64,000 nucleotides of DNA from Chitinophaga sp. XS-30 (GTDB lineage Bacteria > Bacteroidota > Bacteroidia > Chitinophagales > Chitinophagaceae): contig NZ_CP043006.1 of the NCBI RefSeq assembly GCF_008086345.1, positions 2,850,032 through 2,914,031 on the forward strand, in the 5' to 3' direction. How positions within the stretch are numbered: the first letter of the stretch is position 1; every line of letters begins with the position of its first letter. Position numbers and translations under genes: made by a program. Under the pieces are notes generated by a model. The model worked only from the letters and a program-made list of their open reading frames with translations. It was not told the DNA's origin and did no database searches. Of this stretch, positions 18,731-26,671 are shown piece after piece.

Positions 18731-19774
18731 ATGGTCTCGAAATCTGATACTGCCATCATCCTGATGAATCTCGGATCGCCTGATTCTACAGCGGTCCCTG
18801 ATGTGAAGAAATACCTGCTGGAGTTCCTGATGGACAAACGGGTGATCGACTATCCCTGGCTGCTGCGCAAGCTGCTGGTAGGCGGTGTCATTGTACCCCG
18901 CCGTGCGGAGAAAAGCGCCGAAGCTTATAAAAGCATCTGGTGGGATGAAGGCTCTCCGCTCATTGTGCTCACGAAGCAATTGCAGAAAGCCGTGTGGCAC
19001 GACCTGGAAATTCCGGTGGAGATCACCATGCGTTACGGCACGCCCTCACCCCAGGCAACCTACGACAAGCTGCTGAAGGAGCACCCGGGCCTCAAGGAGG
19101 TGATCCTGCTGCCGCTTTATCCCCACTATGCCATGAGCAGCTACGAAACTGCCGTGGAATATGCAAAAGATATCCATCGCAAAAAACGCTATCCCTTTGA
19201 GCTGAAGATCGTAAAACCCTATTACGATCGCCCGGAATATATTCACGCACTGGCCGAAAGCATGCGGCCGTATGTAGAGCAGGAGTTCGATTACCTGCTG
19301 TTCAGCTATCACGGTGTGCCGGTAAGGCATATACGAAAAGGAGATGTGACCGGCGGCCATTGCCTGAAGGTCAATGATTGCTGCCATGTTGCGTCCAAAG
19401 CGCATACACAGTGCTACCGCCACCAGGTGATCGCCACATCGGAGCTGGTGGCCGCTGAGCTGGGCATACCCAGACAGAAATGGGGCGTCTCTTTCCAGTC
19501 CAGGCTCGGAAGAGAGGAATGGATCAAGCCGTACACGGCGGAAAAGTTCGAACAGTTGCCTGCTGAAGGCGTTAAAAAGCTCCTGGTGGCCTGCCCCGCT
19601 TTTGTGTCCGATTGCCTGGAAACCCTTGAGGAGATCGGCGTGGAAGGGAAACATTCGTTCATCAGCAGCGGAGGCGACAGCTTTACCATGATCCCCTGCC
19701 TGAACACACATCCCCTGTGGGTGAAGACCATCGGCGCGTTGGTAAAAGAAGAAATGAGTGTGGTAGCGGAATAG
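18731..19774 (+). CDS. hemH: Ferrochelatase
   Basis: Inserts Fe2+ into protoporphyrin IX (or coproporphyrin) as the last step of heme formation. The ATG at 18731 gives 347 residues; a TTG at 18710 lies inside the putative -7 box and is unlikely. Marks are ILMNLGSPDS at the start, LPLYPHYAMSSYET, the catalytic His194 in FSYHGVPVRH and a C-terminal CPAFVSDCLETLEE. Protoporphyrinogen oxidase (hemG/hemY) is the one pathway step I do not find in this window. It is divergent from the hemA operon. Confidence 0.96.
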   Translation: MVSKSDTAIILMNLGSPDSTAVPDVKKYLLEFLMDKRVIDYPWLLRKLLVGGVIVPRRAEKSAEAYKSIWWDEGSPLIVLTKQLQKAVWHDLEIPVEITMRYGTPSPQATYDKLLKEHPGLKEVILLPLYPHYAMSSYETAVEYAKDIHRKKRYPFELKIVKPYYDRPEYIHALAESMRPYVEQEFDYLLFSYHGVPVRHIRKGDVTGGHCLKVNDCCHVASKAHTQCYRHQVIATSELVAAELGIPRQKWGVSFQSRLGREEWIKPYTAEKFEQLPAEGVKKLLVACPAFVSDCLETLEEIGVEGKHSFISSGGDSFTMIPCLNTHPLWVKTIGALVKEEMSVVAE

Positions 19775-19793
19775 GCATTATCCCGTTTTTTTT
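19767..19793 (+). terminator. Intrinsic terminator of hemH overlapping its stop codon
   Basis: CGGAATA (19767-19773) pairs with TATCCCG (19779-19785) with one A-C mismatch and loop GGCAT, followed by eight T. The left arm includes part of the hemH stop codon. Confidence 0.6.
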
Positions 19794-19847
19794 AGTTCAC
19801 CGGACCAGAATTTTTCGGTAAATTTCATCACCGTAAATCCATCACCG

Positions 19848-20981
19848 ATGATCCTGGCCGTTCTCAAAGAAAATGCCGGGGAAAGCAGGGTATCGCTTGT
19901 CCCGGAAGTCGTAAAGCAATTGGTACAGCTAAAAGTGGATGTCCGGGTAGAAACCGGCGCAGGCGCCGCTGCATTCTATACTGATGAAGCTTACCGCGAA
20001 GCAGGCGCCACCCTCGCCTCCCGCAATGATCTGCTGCAACAGGCGGATATGCTGTTATCCATCCGTCAGCCGGACCAGGCGGAATGGGGCCTCACCGGCG
20101 CCGGAAAGATCTGGCTGGGCGTCTATCAGCCCCTTTATCATCCCGGCCTGATGCAGCAGTGGGCAGACCGGCAACTCACCGTTTTCAGCATGGATACGAT
20201 CCCGCGTACCACCCGGGCGCAAAGCATGGATGTACTGAGTTCCCAGGCCAATATAGCCGGTTACAAAGCGGTATTGCTTGCTGCGTACACCTATAGCCGT
20301 TATTTTCCCATGTTCATGACCGCCGCGGGGAGCATTCCTCCCGCAAAAGTGCTGATACTCGGTGCGGGAGTGGCCGGATTGCAGGCCATCGCCACAGCGA
20401 GGCGCCTTGGTGCAGTGGTGGAAGTGTTCGATACCCGGCCCGCCGTAAAGGAAGAGGTGATGAGCCTTGGCGGGCGTTTCGTGGAAGTGGAAGGCGCAGC
20501 TGATGCCTCGGCCGCAGGGGGATACGCCGTGGAGCAATCCGCGGAATATCAGCAGAAACAGGTAGCGAAGATCGCGGAAAGCGCCGCGAAAGCGGATATC
20601 ATCATCACCACCGCCCAGATCCCCGGCAAACCCGCGCCAGTGCTTATTTCGGAAGAAATGATCGCCGCGATGAAAAAAGGTTCGGTGATCGTGGACCTTG
20701 CCGCCGCCACCGGCGGGAACACGGCATTGACAAAACATGCGGAAACCGTTATCCACGAAGGCGTGACCATCATCGGTGATTCCGACCTGGCCGGCAAAGC
20801 GCCTGCAGATGCCAGCAAACTCTACGCCCGTAACGTATTGAACTTCCTGAAGCTCATCATCGGAAAGGAAGGGCAGCTGGAGCTGAATTTTGAGGACGAT
20901 ATCGTGAAAGGCGCCTGCATCACGCATGGCGGCACTATCGTCAATGAGCGTGTGAAGCAGCTGCAACCCGCTGCCGTTTAA
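19848..20981 (+). CDS. pntAA: NAD(P) transhydrogenase alpha subunit, NAD-binding part
   Basis: NAD(H)-binding soluble domain (dI) of the proton-translocating transhydrogenase, which uses the proton gradient to make NADPH from NADH. It has 377 residues and resembles alanine dehydrogenase: KENAGESRVSLVPEVVKQL near the N-terminus, DTIPRTTRAQSMDVLSSQAN, nucleotide fold VLILGAGVAGLQAIATARRLGA, and IIITTAQIPGKPAP. The alpha subunit is split into two genes here (pntAA and pntAB), as in Rhodospirillum and many Bacteroidota. It is the first of three genes. Confidence 0.95.
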   Translation: MILAVLKENAGESRVSLVPEVVKQLVQLKVDVRVETGAGAAAFYTDEAYREAGATLASRNDLLQQADMLLSIRQPDQAEWGLTGAGKIWLGVYQPLYHPGLMQQWADRQLTVFSMDTIPRTTRAQSMDVLSSQANIAGYKAVLLAAYTYSRYFPMFMTAAGSIPPAKVLILGAGVAGLQAIATARRLGAVVEVFDTRPAVKEEVMSLGGRFVEVEGAADASAAGGYAVEQSAEYQQKQVAKIAESAAKADIIITTAQIPGKPAPVLISEEMIAAMKKGSVIVDLAAATGGNTALTKHAETVIHEGVTIIGDSDLAGKAPADASKLYARNVLNFLKLIIGKEGQLELNFEDDIVKGACITHGGTIVNERVKQLQPAAV

Positions 20982-21010
20982 TATTCCATCGAAATAATAA
21001 TACCCTTCAT

Positions 21011-21319
21011 ATGAGTGCAATACTCGAATTTCTGCAATTGCATATAGAGATGGTGTACATCGTGATCTTGTCAGTATTTCTTGGTATAGAAGTCATCTCC
21101 CGTGTGCCCTCCGTACTGCATACGCCGCTGATGAGCGGCGCGAACGCCATTCACGGCGTGGTGATCATCGGCGCCATCATTGTGATGGGGAAAGCGGAGG
21201 CCGATAACTATGCCGCACTGATCCTGGGGTTCCTGGCCGTAATACTGGGAACGCTCAATGTGGTGGGTGGTTTTGTGGTGACCGACCGTATGCTGGAAAT
21301 GTTTAAAAAGAAGAAATAA
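21011..21319 (+). CDS. pntAB: NAD(P) transhydrogenase alpha subunit, membrane part
   Basis: A 102-residue membrane protein carrying the C-terminal transmembrane helices of the alpha subunit. Three to four hydrophobic helices are visible (VYIVILSVFLGIEVISRVP, IHGVVIIGAIIVMG, ALILGFLAVILGTLNVVGGF), with the family motif VPSVLHTPLMSGANAIHG. It lies between pntAA (29-base gap) and pntB (6-base gap). Confidence 0.95.
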   Translation: MSAILEFLQLHIEMVYIVILSVFLGIEVISRVPSVLHTPLMSGANAIHGVVIIGAIIVMGKAEADNYAALILGFLAVILGTLNVVGGFVVTDRMLEMFKKKK

Positions 21320-21325
21320 TCGTTT

Positions 21326-22897
21326 ATGCCTGGAACGCTTTTGCAAATAGATGCGGCCACCGGCCCCGGCCTGTTGTCCATCGCCTACCTGATCGGCTCG
21401 GTTACCTTTATCATTGGCCTGAAAATGCTCAGCCATCCGGCTACCGCCCGCAGGGGCAATCTCATAGCGGCCGGCGGCATGTTCATCGCCATACTCGGTA
21501 CCATCTTCCTGTACGAAGAAGGGGGAACGAAACTGGGCAACTACGGATGGATATTCAGCGGACTGATCATCGGCTCCATTGTGGGCGTAATAGCTGCGCG
21601 CAAGGTGAAGATGACCGCCATGCCGGAAATGGTAAGCCTTTTCAATGGCATGGGAGGCGCCTGCGCCATGCTGATCTCCATCGTGGAATTCAATCATCTG
21701 TCCCATTCCCTGCCTATCAACCTTTCGCAGCTCAGCGGGGAAGGATGGGCAGCGGACCTGCTGCGTACTGCCATACAGAATATCACCTCCGCGCTGGATA
21801 TAGAAGTGCACGCCGGTGGCACGCTGCTGATCATCCTGCTGGGCCTCATCATCGGCACGGTATCATTCGCCGGCAGTATCATTGCCTGGGGCAAGCTCAA
21901 TGGCCGCATTAAAGATTATGCCTTTAACGGCCAGCATATCGTGAACCTGCTCGTACTGGGCGTAGTGGTCGTTCTTTCCGCGTACATGCTGTTCAATATC
22001 AACGACAGCTACGAGGCCGCCGGCAACAATATCAACAGTTTCCGGCTCGATACATCCATCATTGTCAGCTTTTATATCATTCTCGCGCTTTCCGTGCTTT
22101 ACGGCGTTTTGTTCGTCATGCCTATCGGCGGAGCAGATATGCCGGTAGTGATCTCCCTGCTCAATTCCTTTACCGGTGTGGCAGCGGCCTGCGGCGGTTT
22201 CCTGTACGACAATCCGGTGATGCTCACCGGTGGTATCCTCGTTGGCTCAGCCGGCACCATCCTCACCATCCTGATGTGCAAGGCCATGAACCGCTCACTG
22301 AAGAATGTGCTGATCGGTTCTTTCGGCGGCGCCAAAGCGGGTGCGGCGGCCAAAGAAGTGGAGGGCAATTACAAGGAGATCAGTGTTTCCGATGCGGCCA
22401 CGGTGCTGCGTTATGCTACGAAAGTGGTGATCGTGCCGGGATATGGCCTCGCAGTGGCGCAGGCGCAGCATGTTTGCCATGAACTGGAAAAGCTGCTGGA
22501 AGAAATGGGCGTTGAAGTGACCTATGCCATACATCCCGTAGCGGGAAGGATGCCGGGGCATATGAACGTATTGCTTGCGGAAGCGGATGTGCCTTACGAA
22601 AAACTGCAGGAGATGGAGCAGGCCAATGCGGAGTTCCCGGTAACGGACGTGGTGCTGATCCTCGGCGCGAATGATGTGGTGAATCCCGCCGCAAAACATG
22701 ATCCGGCCAGTCCCATTTACGGCATGCCCATCCTGGAAGTGGAACTGGCAAAAATGGCGATCGTCAACAAACGCAGTATGAAACCCGGTTACGCCGGTAT
22801 AGAGAACGAACTGTTCTTCCAGCCCAAGACCTCTATGCTCTTCGGAGATGCAAAAGCCATGCTGCAACAGCTGGTAGCCGAAGTGAAGACGGTATAA
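21326..22897 (+). CDS. pntB: NAD(P) transhydrogenase beta subunit
   Basis: A 523-residue subunit. The N-terminal half has about nine transmembrane helices forming part of the proton channel, and the C-terminal dIII domain (residues about 345-520) binds NADP(H). Marks of dIII are VIVPGYGLAVAQAQH, YAIHPVAGRMPGHMNVLLAE, VVLILGANDVVNPAAKHDP and SPIYGMPILEV. It is longer than the E. coli protein (about 460) because of an extended loop in the membrane part (residues about 135-160 and 225-245). It is the last gene of the pnt operon. Confidence 0.95.
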   Translation: MPGTLLQIDAATGPGLLSIAYLIGSVTFIIGLKMLSHPATARRGNLIAAGGMFIAILGTIFLYEEGGTKLGNYGWIFSGLIIGSIVGVIAARKVKMTAMPEMVSLFNGMGGACAMLISIVEFNHLSHSLPINLSQLSGEGWAADLLRTAIQNITSALDIEVHAGGTLLIILLGLIIGTVSFAGSIIAWGKLNGRIKDYAFNGQHIVNLLVLGVVVVLSAYMLFNINDSYEAAGNNINSFRLDTSIIVSFYIILALSVLYGVLFVMPIGGADMPVVISLLNSFTGVAAACGGFLYDNPVMLTGGILVGSAGTILTILMCKAMNRSLKNVLIGSFGGAKAGAAAKEVEGNYKEISVSDAATVLRYATKVVIVPGYGLAVAQAQHVCHELEKLLEEMGVEVTYAIHPVAGRMPGHMNVLLAEADVPYEKLQEMEQANAEFPVTDVVLILGANDVVNPAAKHDPASPIYGMPILEVELAKMAIVNKRSMKPGYAGIENELFFQPKTSMLFGDAKAMLQQLVAEVKTV

Positions 22898-22903
22898 AAC
22901 CGT

Positions 22904-22911
22904 ACCTTTGC
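22904..22911 (+). promoter_or_regulatory. Candidate -7 box of the rRNA methyltransferase gene
   Basis: TACCTTTG is an exact TAnnTTTG match, 10 bases before the TTG start codon of the next gene. If used, the mRNA would be almost leaderless. No clear -33 TTTG is seen. Confidence 0.4.
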
Positions 22912-22921
22912 CGGAAAATTT

Positions 22922-24313
22922 TTGCGTTTGCCAGTTTTACCTGAGGCTTTTACAGATACCCTGAAAGGGTTGCCAGGCTTCGATATACAGTCTTTTTTAC
23001 AGGTGCATGCATCACCGGAGCGTGTTACTTCCCTGCGTTTGCAGCCGGAAAAAGTAACAGACCCTTCCGTGTTGTTCCCTTCGCTGACCAAAACACCGGT
23101 GCCCTGGAACCGTTACGGGTATTACCTTTCCTCCCGCCCGTCCTTTACATTCGATCCTTACTTTCATGCCGGCGCCTACTATGTGCAGGAAGCCTCTTCC
23201 ATGTTCCTGGAAGAAGCGCTGCGGCAGACGGCCGATCTGTCTAAACCCCTGAAGGCACTGGACCTCTGCGCCGCGCCGGGAGGCAAAAGCACTTTGCTGC
23301 AAAGCGTGCTGAACAGGGGCGGTCTGCTGGTGGCGAATGAAGTGATCAAAACAAGAGCGGCCATCCTGGCCGATAATATCACCCGCTGGGGAGCGGATAA
23401 TGTGGTGGTCACGAATAATGACCCGCGTGATTTCTCGCGGCTGGATGGGTATTTCGACCTGGTGACGGTAGATGCGCCATGTTCCGGCTCCGGGCTGTTC
23501 CGCCGCGATCCGGAAGCTGTGGAAGAATGGTCTTACGATAATGTAATGCTCTGCAGCCAGCGCCAGCAAAGGATACTGGCGGATGCGCTGCCCGCGCTGA
23601 AACCCGGCGGCGTGCTGATCTATTCCACCTGCTCCTATGCCAGGGAAGAAGATGAGCAGATCGTGGAATGGCTTTGTTCGGAAATGGGTATGGAGCATAT
23701 TCCGCTGCAGACAGATCCTGCCTGGAATATAATACCCGGTGAAAAGCAACGGGGGTATCGCTTTTACCCGGATAAGGTCAGCGGCGAGGGCTTTTTTATT
23801 GCCTGTTTCCGGAAACAGGGCGCAGCAAAGGCCTCTCCCAGGGCGGTCAGCCGGAAAAAGAACGGTATATCCCTGCTTCCGCAGAAGGATGCTGACCGTG
23901 TTGGCGACTGGCTGAAAGAAGGCGTTGACCACGTATTGCTGACGCATAAGGACGATGTGATCGTTCTGCCGCCGCAGGTTGCGGCGGAGTTGCCGCTGCT
24001 GCAGCAACACCTGTATCTGCGGAAAGCTGGCGTGAAGGCGGGACAGCTGACGCCGAAGGGGTTGCTGCCGGATCATCAGCTGGCGCTCAGCACCATCATC
24101 GCCGATGATCTGCCTGTCATGGAACTGGCGGCGGAGCAGGCCCTCCGGTATCTGAGAAAAGAGGATATCCGGCTGGATAATGCCGGGAACGGGTGGACGC
24201 TCATGCGGTTTGGCGGCATGAACCTGGGCTGGGCCAAGATTTTGCCTAACCGCGTGAACAATTATTATCCGAAGGAAATGCGCATCCTGAAAGCAGGAAC
24301 ACCGGATTACTAA
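22922..24313 (+). CDS. RsmB/RsmF-family rRNA (cytosine-C5)-methyltransferase
   Basis: S-adenosylmethionine-dependent m5C methyltransferase, 463 residues. Motif I is LDLCAAPGGKSTLL (residues 113-126). The two catalytic cysteines are Cys187 in DAPCSGSG and Cys237 in STCSYAREEDE. The C-terminal region (residues about 290-460) resembles the RsmF PUA-like RNA-binding extension, so 16S rRNA is the likely target. There is no ATG before residue 94, and the family alignment requires the N-terminal part, so a TTG start at 22922 is used; a second TTG at 22928 is possible. It lies 24 bases after pntB and has its own candidate -7 box. Confidence 0.9.
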   Translation: MRLPVLPEAFTDTLKGLPGFDIQSFLQVHASPERVTSLRLQPEKVTDPSVLFPSLTKTPVPWNRYGYYLSSRPSFTFDPYFHAGAYYVQEASSMFLEEALRQTADLSKPLKALDLCAAPGGKSTLLQSVLNRGGLLVANEVIKTRAAILADNITRWGADNVVVTNNDPRDFSRLDGYFDLVTVDAPCSGSGLFRRDPEAVEEWSYDNVMLCSQRQQRILADALPALKPGGVLIYSTCSYAREEDEQIVEWLCSEMGMEHIPLQTDPAWNIIPGEKQRGYRFYPDKVSGEGFFIACFRKQGAAKASPRAVSRKKNGISLLPQKDADRVGDWLKEGVDHVLLTHKDDVIVLPPQVAAELPLLQQHLYLRKAGVKAGQLTPKGLLPDHQLALSTIIADDLPVMELAAEQALRYLRKEDIRLDNAGNGWTLMRFGGMNLGWAKILPNRVNNYYPKEMRILKAGTPDY

Positions 24314-24339
24314 CATGTGGAGAAATAGAACCGGCAACG

Positions 24340-24368
24340 GTTGCAGGGCTGGCAACAAAATTGTTTTT
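24340..24368 (+). terminator. Probable terminator after the rRNA methyltransferase gene
   Basis: GTTGC (24340-24344) and GCAAC (24352-24356) form a short stem with a 7-base loop; AAAATTG and seven T follow. The stem is short, so confidence is limited. Confidence 0.45.
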
Positions 24369-24437
24369 TTGTCGTTTCGTAATAAATGAAAATCCGTTTT
24401 TAACACATATATTCGTTTCTTTAAAGTATTAGATATT

Positions 24438-25502
24438 ATGTTAAAGTCAATTTTATTGGGTGTTTTAATGGCCTGGACAATCGGGGCAGCCGCACAGGAT
24501 GCCTTGCTTGCACAGGGCAGCGCACCTGATCTGTATTTGGTGCATACGGTGAAGAAAGGGGAGACATGGTACAGTCTTGGCCGCGCATATGGGTTAAGCC
24601 CGAGAGAGATTGCCGCCCGGAACAATATGCAGATGGAGCAGGGGCTGGCCTTGGGAAAACAGATCACGATACCGCTGAACAGCAGTAATTTCATTCAGTC
24701 AAAGGATGCTTCCGCTGCTGAAGGCCTGCGTCCGGTGTATCACCACGTAGGGGATAAAGAAACATTATACCGTATTTCCATCCGATATGCCAGGGTGCCG
24801 CTGGATAATGTACGGCAGTGGAATAAATTTACCGGCGATGGTGTGCAGAAGGATGCGATGCTGATCGTAGGATATGTAAAGGGCACCAGCAATTCTATCG
24901 TACAGGTAACTCCCGCATCACAACCCGTTGCAGCCAATACGCCTGCTCCGCCGGCAACACCGCCGCCTGCTACTGTACCGGAACAGACGGTTACCACACC
25001 TCCGCCGGCACAAGAACCTGTTGCCACGCCTCCTCCTGCTCAGCAAACCGTTACAACAACTCCTCCTCCGGCACAGGAAACGCCTGCTGTGGTAAAACAG
25101 GACACACCCGCAACGGTAGTGGAAGAACAGAAACAGGCATCAGGCACCAGTCTTGGCCGTACACCGGCCATTCCGGAAGGTGGTTTTGAGTATATTTTTA
25201 TGCAGCAGACCAATAACGGACGGGATGTTACCACCGAAAAAGGTCCCGGCACCTGGTTCCGCAGCAATGCGATCGTAGGTTCAGGCAAATATTACGCATT
25301 GCATAATACCGCCCCGCGCGGCACCATCCTGAAGGTGACGAATCCGCTGACCGGCAGGGCGATCTACGCAAAGGTGCTGGATGCTATTCCTCAGCTGAAA
25401 GCCAATGCCAATCTCATTATCAAGCTGAGCGATGCCGCACAGGATGCGCTGGGCATCAGAGAGGGAAGGTTTTATTGCGAGCTCAGCTACGACGAACAAT
25501 AA
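24438..25502 (+). CDS. Exported LysM protein with a C-terminal RlpA-like domain
   Basis: A 354-residue exported protein with a signal peptide (cleavage near GAAAQ). It has two LysM peptidoglycan-binding modules (residues about 34-80, VKKGETWYSLGRAYGLSPRE, and about 96-145, DKETLYRISIRYARVPLDNV). A Pro/Thr/Ala-rich linker with repeated PPPAQ-E/P/T-V-T/A units (about 155-230) follows. The C-terminal double-psi beta-barrel region (about 255-350) contains GTWFRSNAIVGSGKYYALHN and RGTILKVTNPLTGRAIYAKV. The last domain resembles RlpA lytic transglycosylases, though I do not see the catalytic Asp with certainty. It may bind or remodel cell wall. It is a single gene followed by a long hairpin. Confidence 0.85.
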   Translation: MLKSILLGVLMAWTIGAAAQDALLAQGSAPDLYLVHTVKKGETWYSLGRAYGLSPREIAARNNMQMEQGLALGKQITIPLNSSNFIQSKDASAAEGLRPVYHHVGDKETLYRISIRYARVPLDNVRQWNKFTGDGVQKDAMLIVGYVKGTSNSIVQVTPASQPVAANTPAPPATPPPATVPEQTVTTPPPAQEPVATPPPAQQTVTTTPPPAQETPAVVKQDTPATVVEEQKQASGTSLGRTPAIPEGGFEYIFMQQTNNGRDVTTEKGPGTWFRSNAIVGSGKYYALHNTAPRGTILKVTNPLTGRAIYAKVLDAIPQLKANANLIIKLSDAAQDALGIREGRFYCELSYDEQ

Positions 25503-25521
25503 AAAGTATCACATAAAAGAC

Positions 25522-25562
25522 TAGCAAGCGGGTGTGCCGGATCACGGCACACCCGCTTGCTA
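25522..25562. terminator. Eighteen-base-pair perfect hairpin between convergent genes
   Basis: Bases 25522-25539 pair perfectly with 25545-25562 around loop GATCA, between the LysM gene (+) and fmt (-). There is no T-run on the plus strand. On the minus strand the hairpin is followed by GTCTTTTATG. It probably ends transcription from both sides. Confidence 0.6.
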
Positions 25563-25643
25563 TATACGGATATCTGACAGAAGATGTATCCAGCAAAGTG
25601 GGTCGCTTTTCAGCGCTTTGGGCACAATGACCGGCAGTGTAGT

Positions 25644-25711
25644 ATTACCCCTGGAACCGGTATCCCACCTCCATTTTTTTGCCTTCCAGTTGGAGGGATA
25701 GCGCACCTGAA
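25644..25711 (-). repeat. fmt: Decayed tandem copy of the 3' end of fmt
   Basis: This 68-base block repeats the last about 84 bases of fmt (25712-25795) and abuts it directly. Read on the minus strand it could spell LQLEGKKMEVGYRFQG and a stop, against LQLEGKKKMEVDEFLRGYRFQG in the gene. It lacks the DEFLR codons and has small indels near its start that put it out of frame with fmt. It lies beyond the fmt stop codon and is not translated as part of fmt. Confidence 0.8.
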
Positions 25712-25712
25712 A

Positions 25713-26633
25713 TTACCCCTGAAACCGGTACCCCCGCAGGAACTCGTCCACTTCCATTTTCTTTTTCCCTTCCAGTTGCAGGGATAGTACCTGAATATAT
25801 CCACCCGGCGCCGCGAATTTCAGAAACGTCTTCTGGTCGGTATGCACAGAGCCGGCAGGATGAGTATGCGGGGCGGTTTCTTTCGCCGCTTTGAATATCT
25901 TGAGCGTTTTATCCTGCAGATGCGTAAATGCGGTGGGATAGGGACTTAGCCCGCGAATGAGATTGTAAATATTGTCCAGCGGCGCTTCCCAGTTAATGAG
26001 GCAATGTTCTTTGAAGATCTTTGGCGCATGTTTCAACGCCGATGCGGGAATATCCGCCTGCGGCATTTCCGGGGCTTCGCCTGCGGCGATGGCCTTGACG
26101 GTTTTGATCAGCAGGCCCGCTCCGGTGACGCGCAAGACCTCATAAAGCTCCCCGGCCGTCTGGTCTTCCGGAATATCCACGGCTTCCGAAAACATGATAT
26201 TCCCGGTATCGATCTCATGCTGCAGTTTGAAGGTGGTGACACCGGATTGCCGTTCCCCGTTGATGATGGCCCAGTTGATGGGTGCGGCGCCACGGTACTG
26301 CGGCAGCAGCGAAGCGTGTACATTGATGGTGCCGCGCGGCGGCATGCTCCATACCACTTCCGGCAGCATGCGGAAGGCCACCACCACCTGCAGGTCTGCC
26401 TGGTACGACCGCAGGGTATCCAGGAATGCGGGGTCTTTCAGTTTCAGCGGCTGGAGGACCGGGATATTTTTACTGACCGCATAGGCTTTCACCGCGCTTT
26501 GCTGCAATTGCAGCCCCCGGCCTGCGGGTTTGTCCGGCGCAGTAACCACCGCTGCTACATCATATCCCTCTTTCACCAGCGCGTCCAGTGAAGTAACCGC
26601 AAAATCGGGCGTACCCATGAAAATGATCCTCAT
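25713..26633 (-). CDS. fmt: Methionyl-tRNA formyltransferase
   Basis: Formylates initiator Met-tRNA with 10-formyl-tetrahydrofolate. It has 306 residues. Marks are MRIIFMGTPDFAVTSLDAL at the N-terminus, VVTAPDKPAGRGLQL, the catalytic region NVHASLLPQYRGAAPINWAI (Asn, His) with TTFKLQHEIDTGNIM, and a C-terminal OB-like domain with NLIRGLSPYPTAF. The C-terminal 25 or so codons are present a second time, in decayed form, just past the stop codon. The next gene on the same strand (NamZ-like) ends 38 bases upstream. Confidence 0.96.
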   Translation of the reverse strand: MRIIFMGTPDFAVTSLDALVKEGYDVAAVVTAPDKPAGRGLQLQQSAVKAYAVSKNIPVLQPLKLKDPAFLDTLRSYQADLQVVVAFRMLPEVVWSMPPRGTINVHASLLPQYRGAAPINWAIINGERQSGVTTFKLQHEIDTGNIMFSEAVDIPEDQTAGELYEVLRVTGAGLLIKTVKAIAAGEAPEMPQADIPASALKHAPKIFKEHCLINWEAPLDNIYNLIRGLSPYPTAFTHLQDKTLKIFKAAKETAPHTHPAGSVHTDQKTFLKFAAPGGYIQVLSLQLEGKKKMEVDEFLRGYRFQG

Positions 26634-26671
26634 GTAAAAAAGATTTTCGAAATGCGAATGTAGCCGAAATT

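Noticed and set aside
23012-24694. 560-codon minus-strand open frame
   Set aside because: Shadow opposite the rRNA methyltransferase and the start of the LysM gene.
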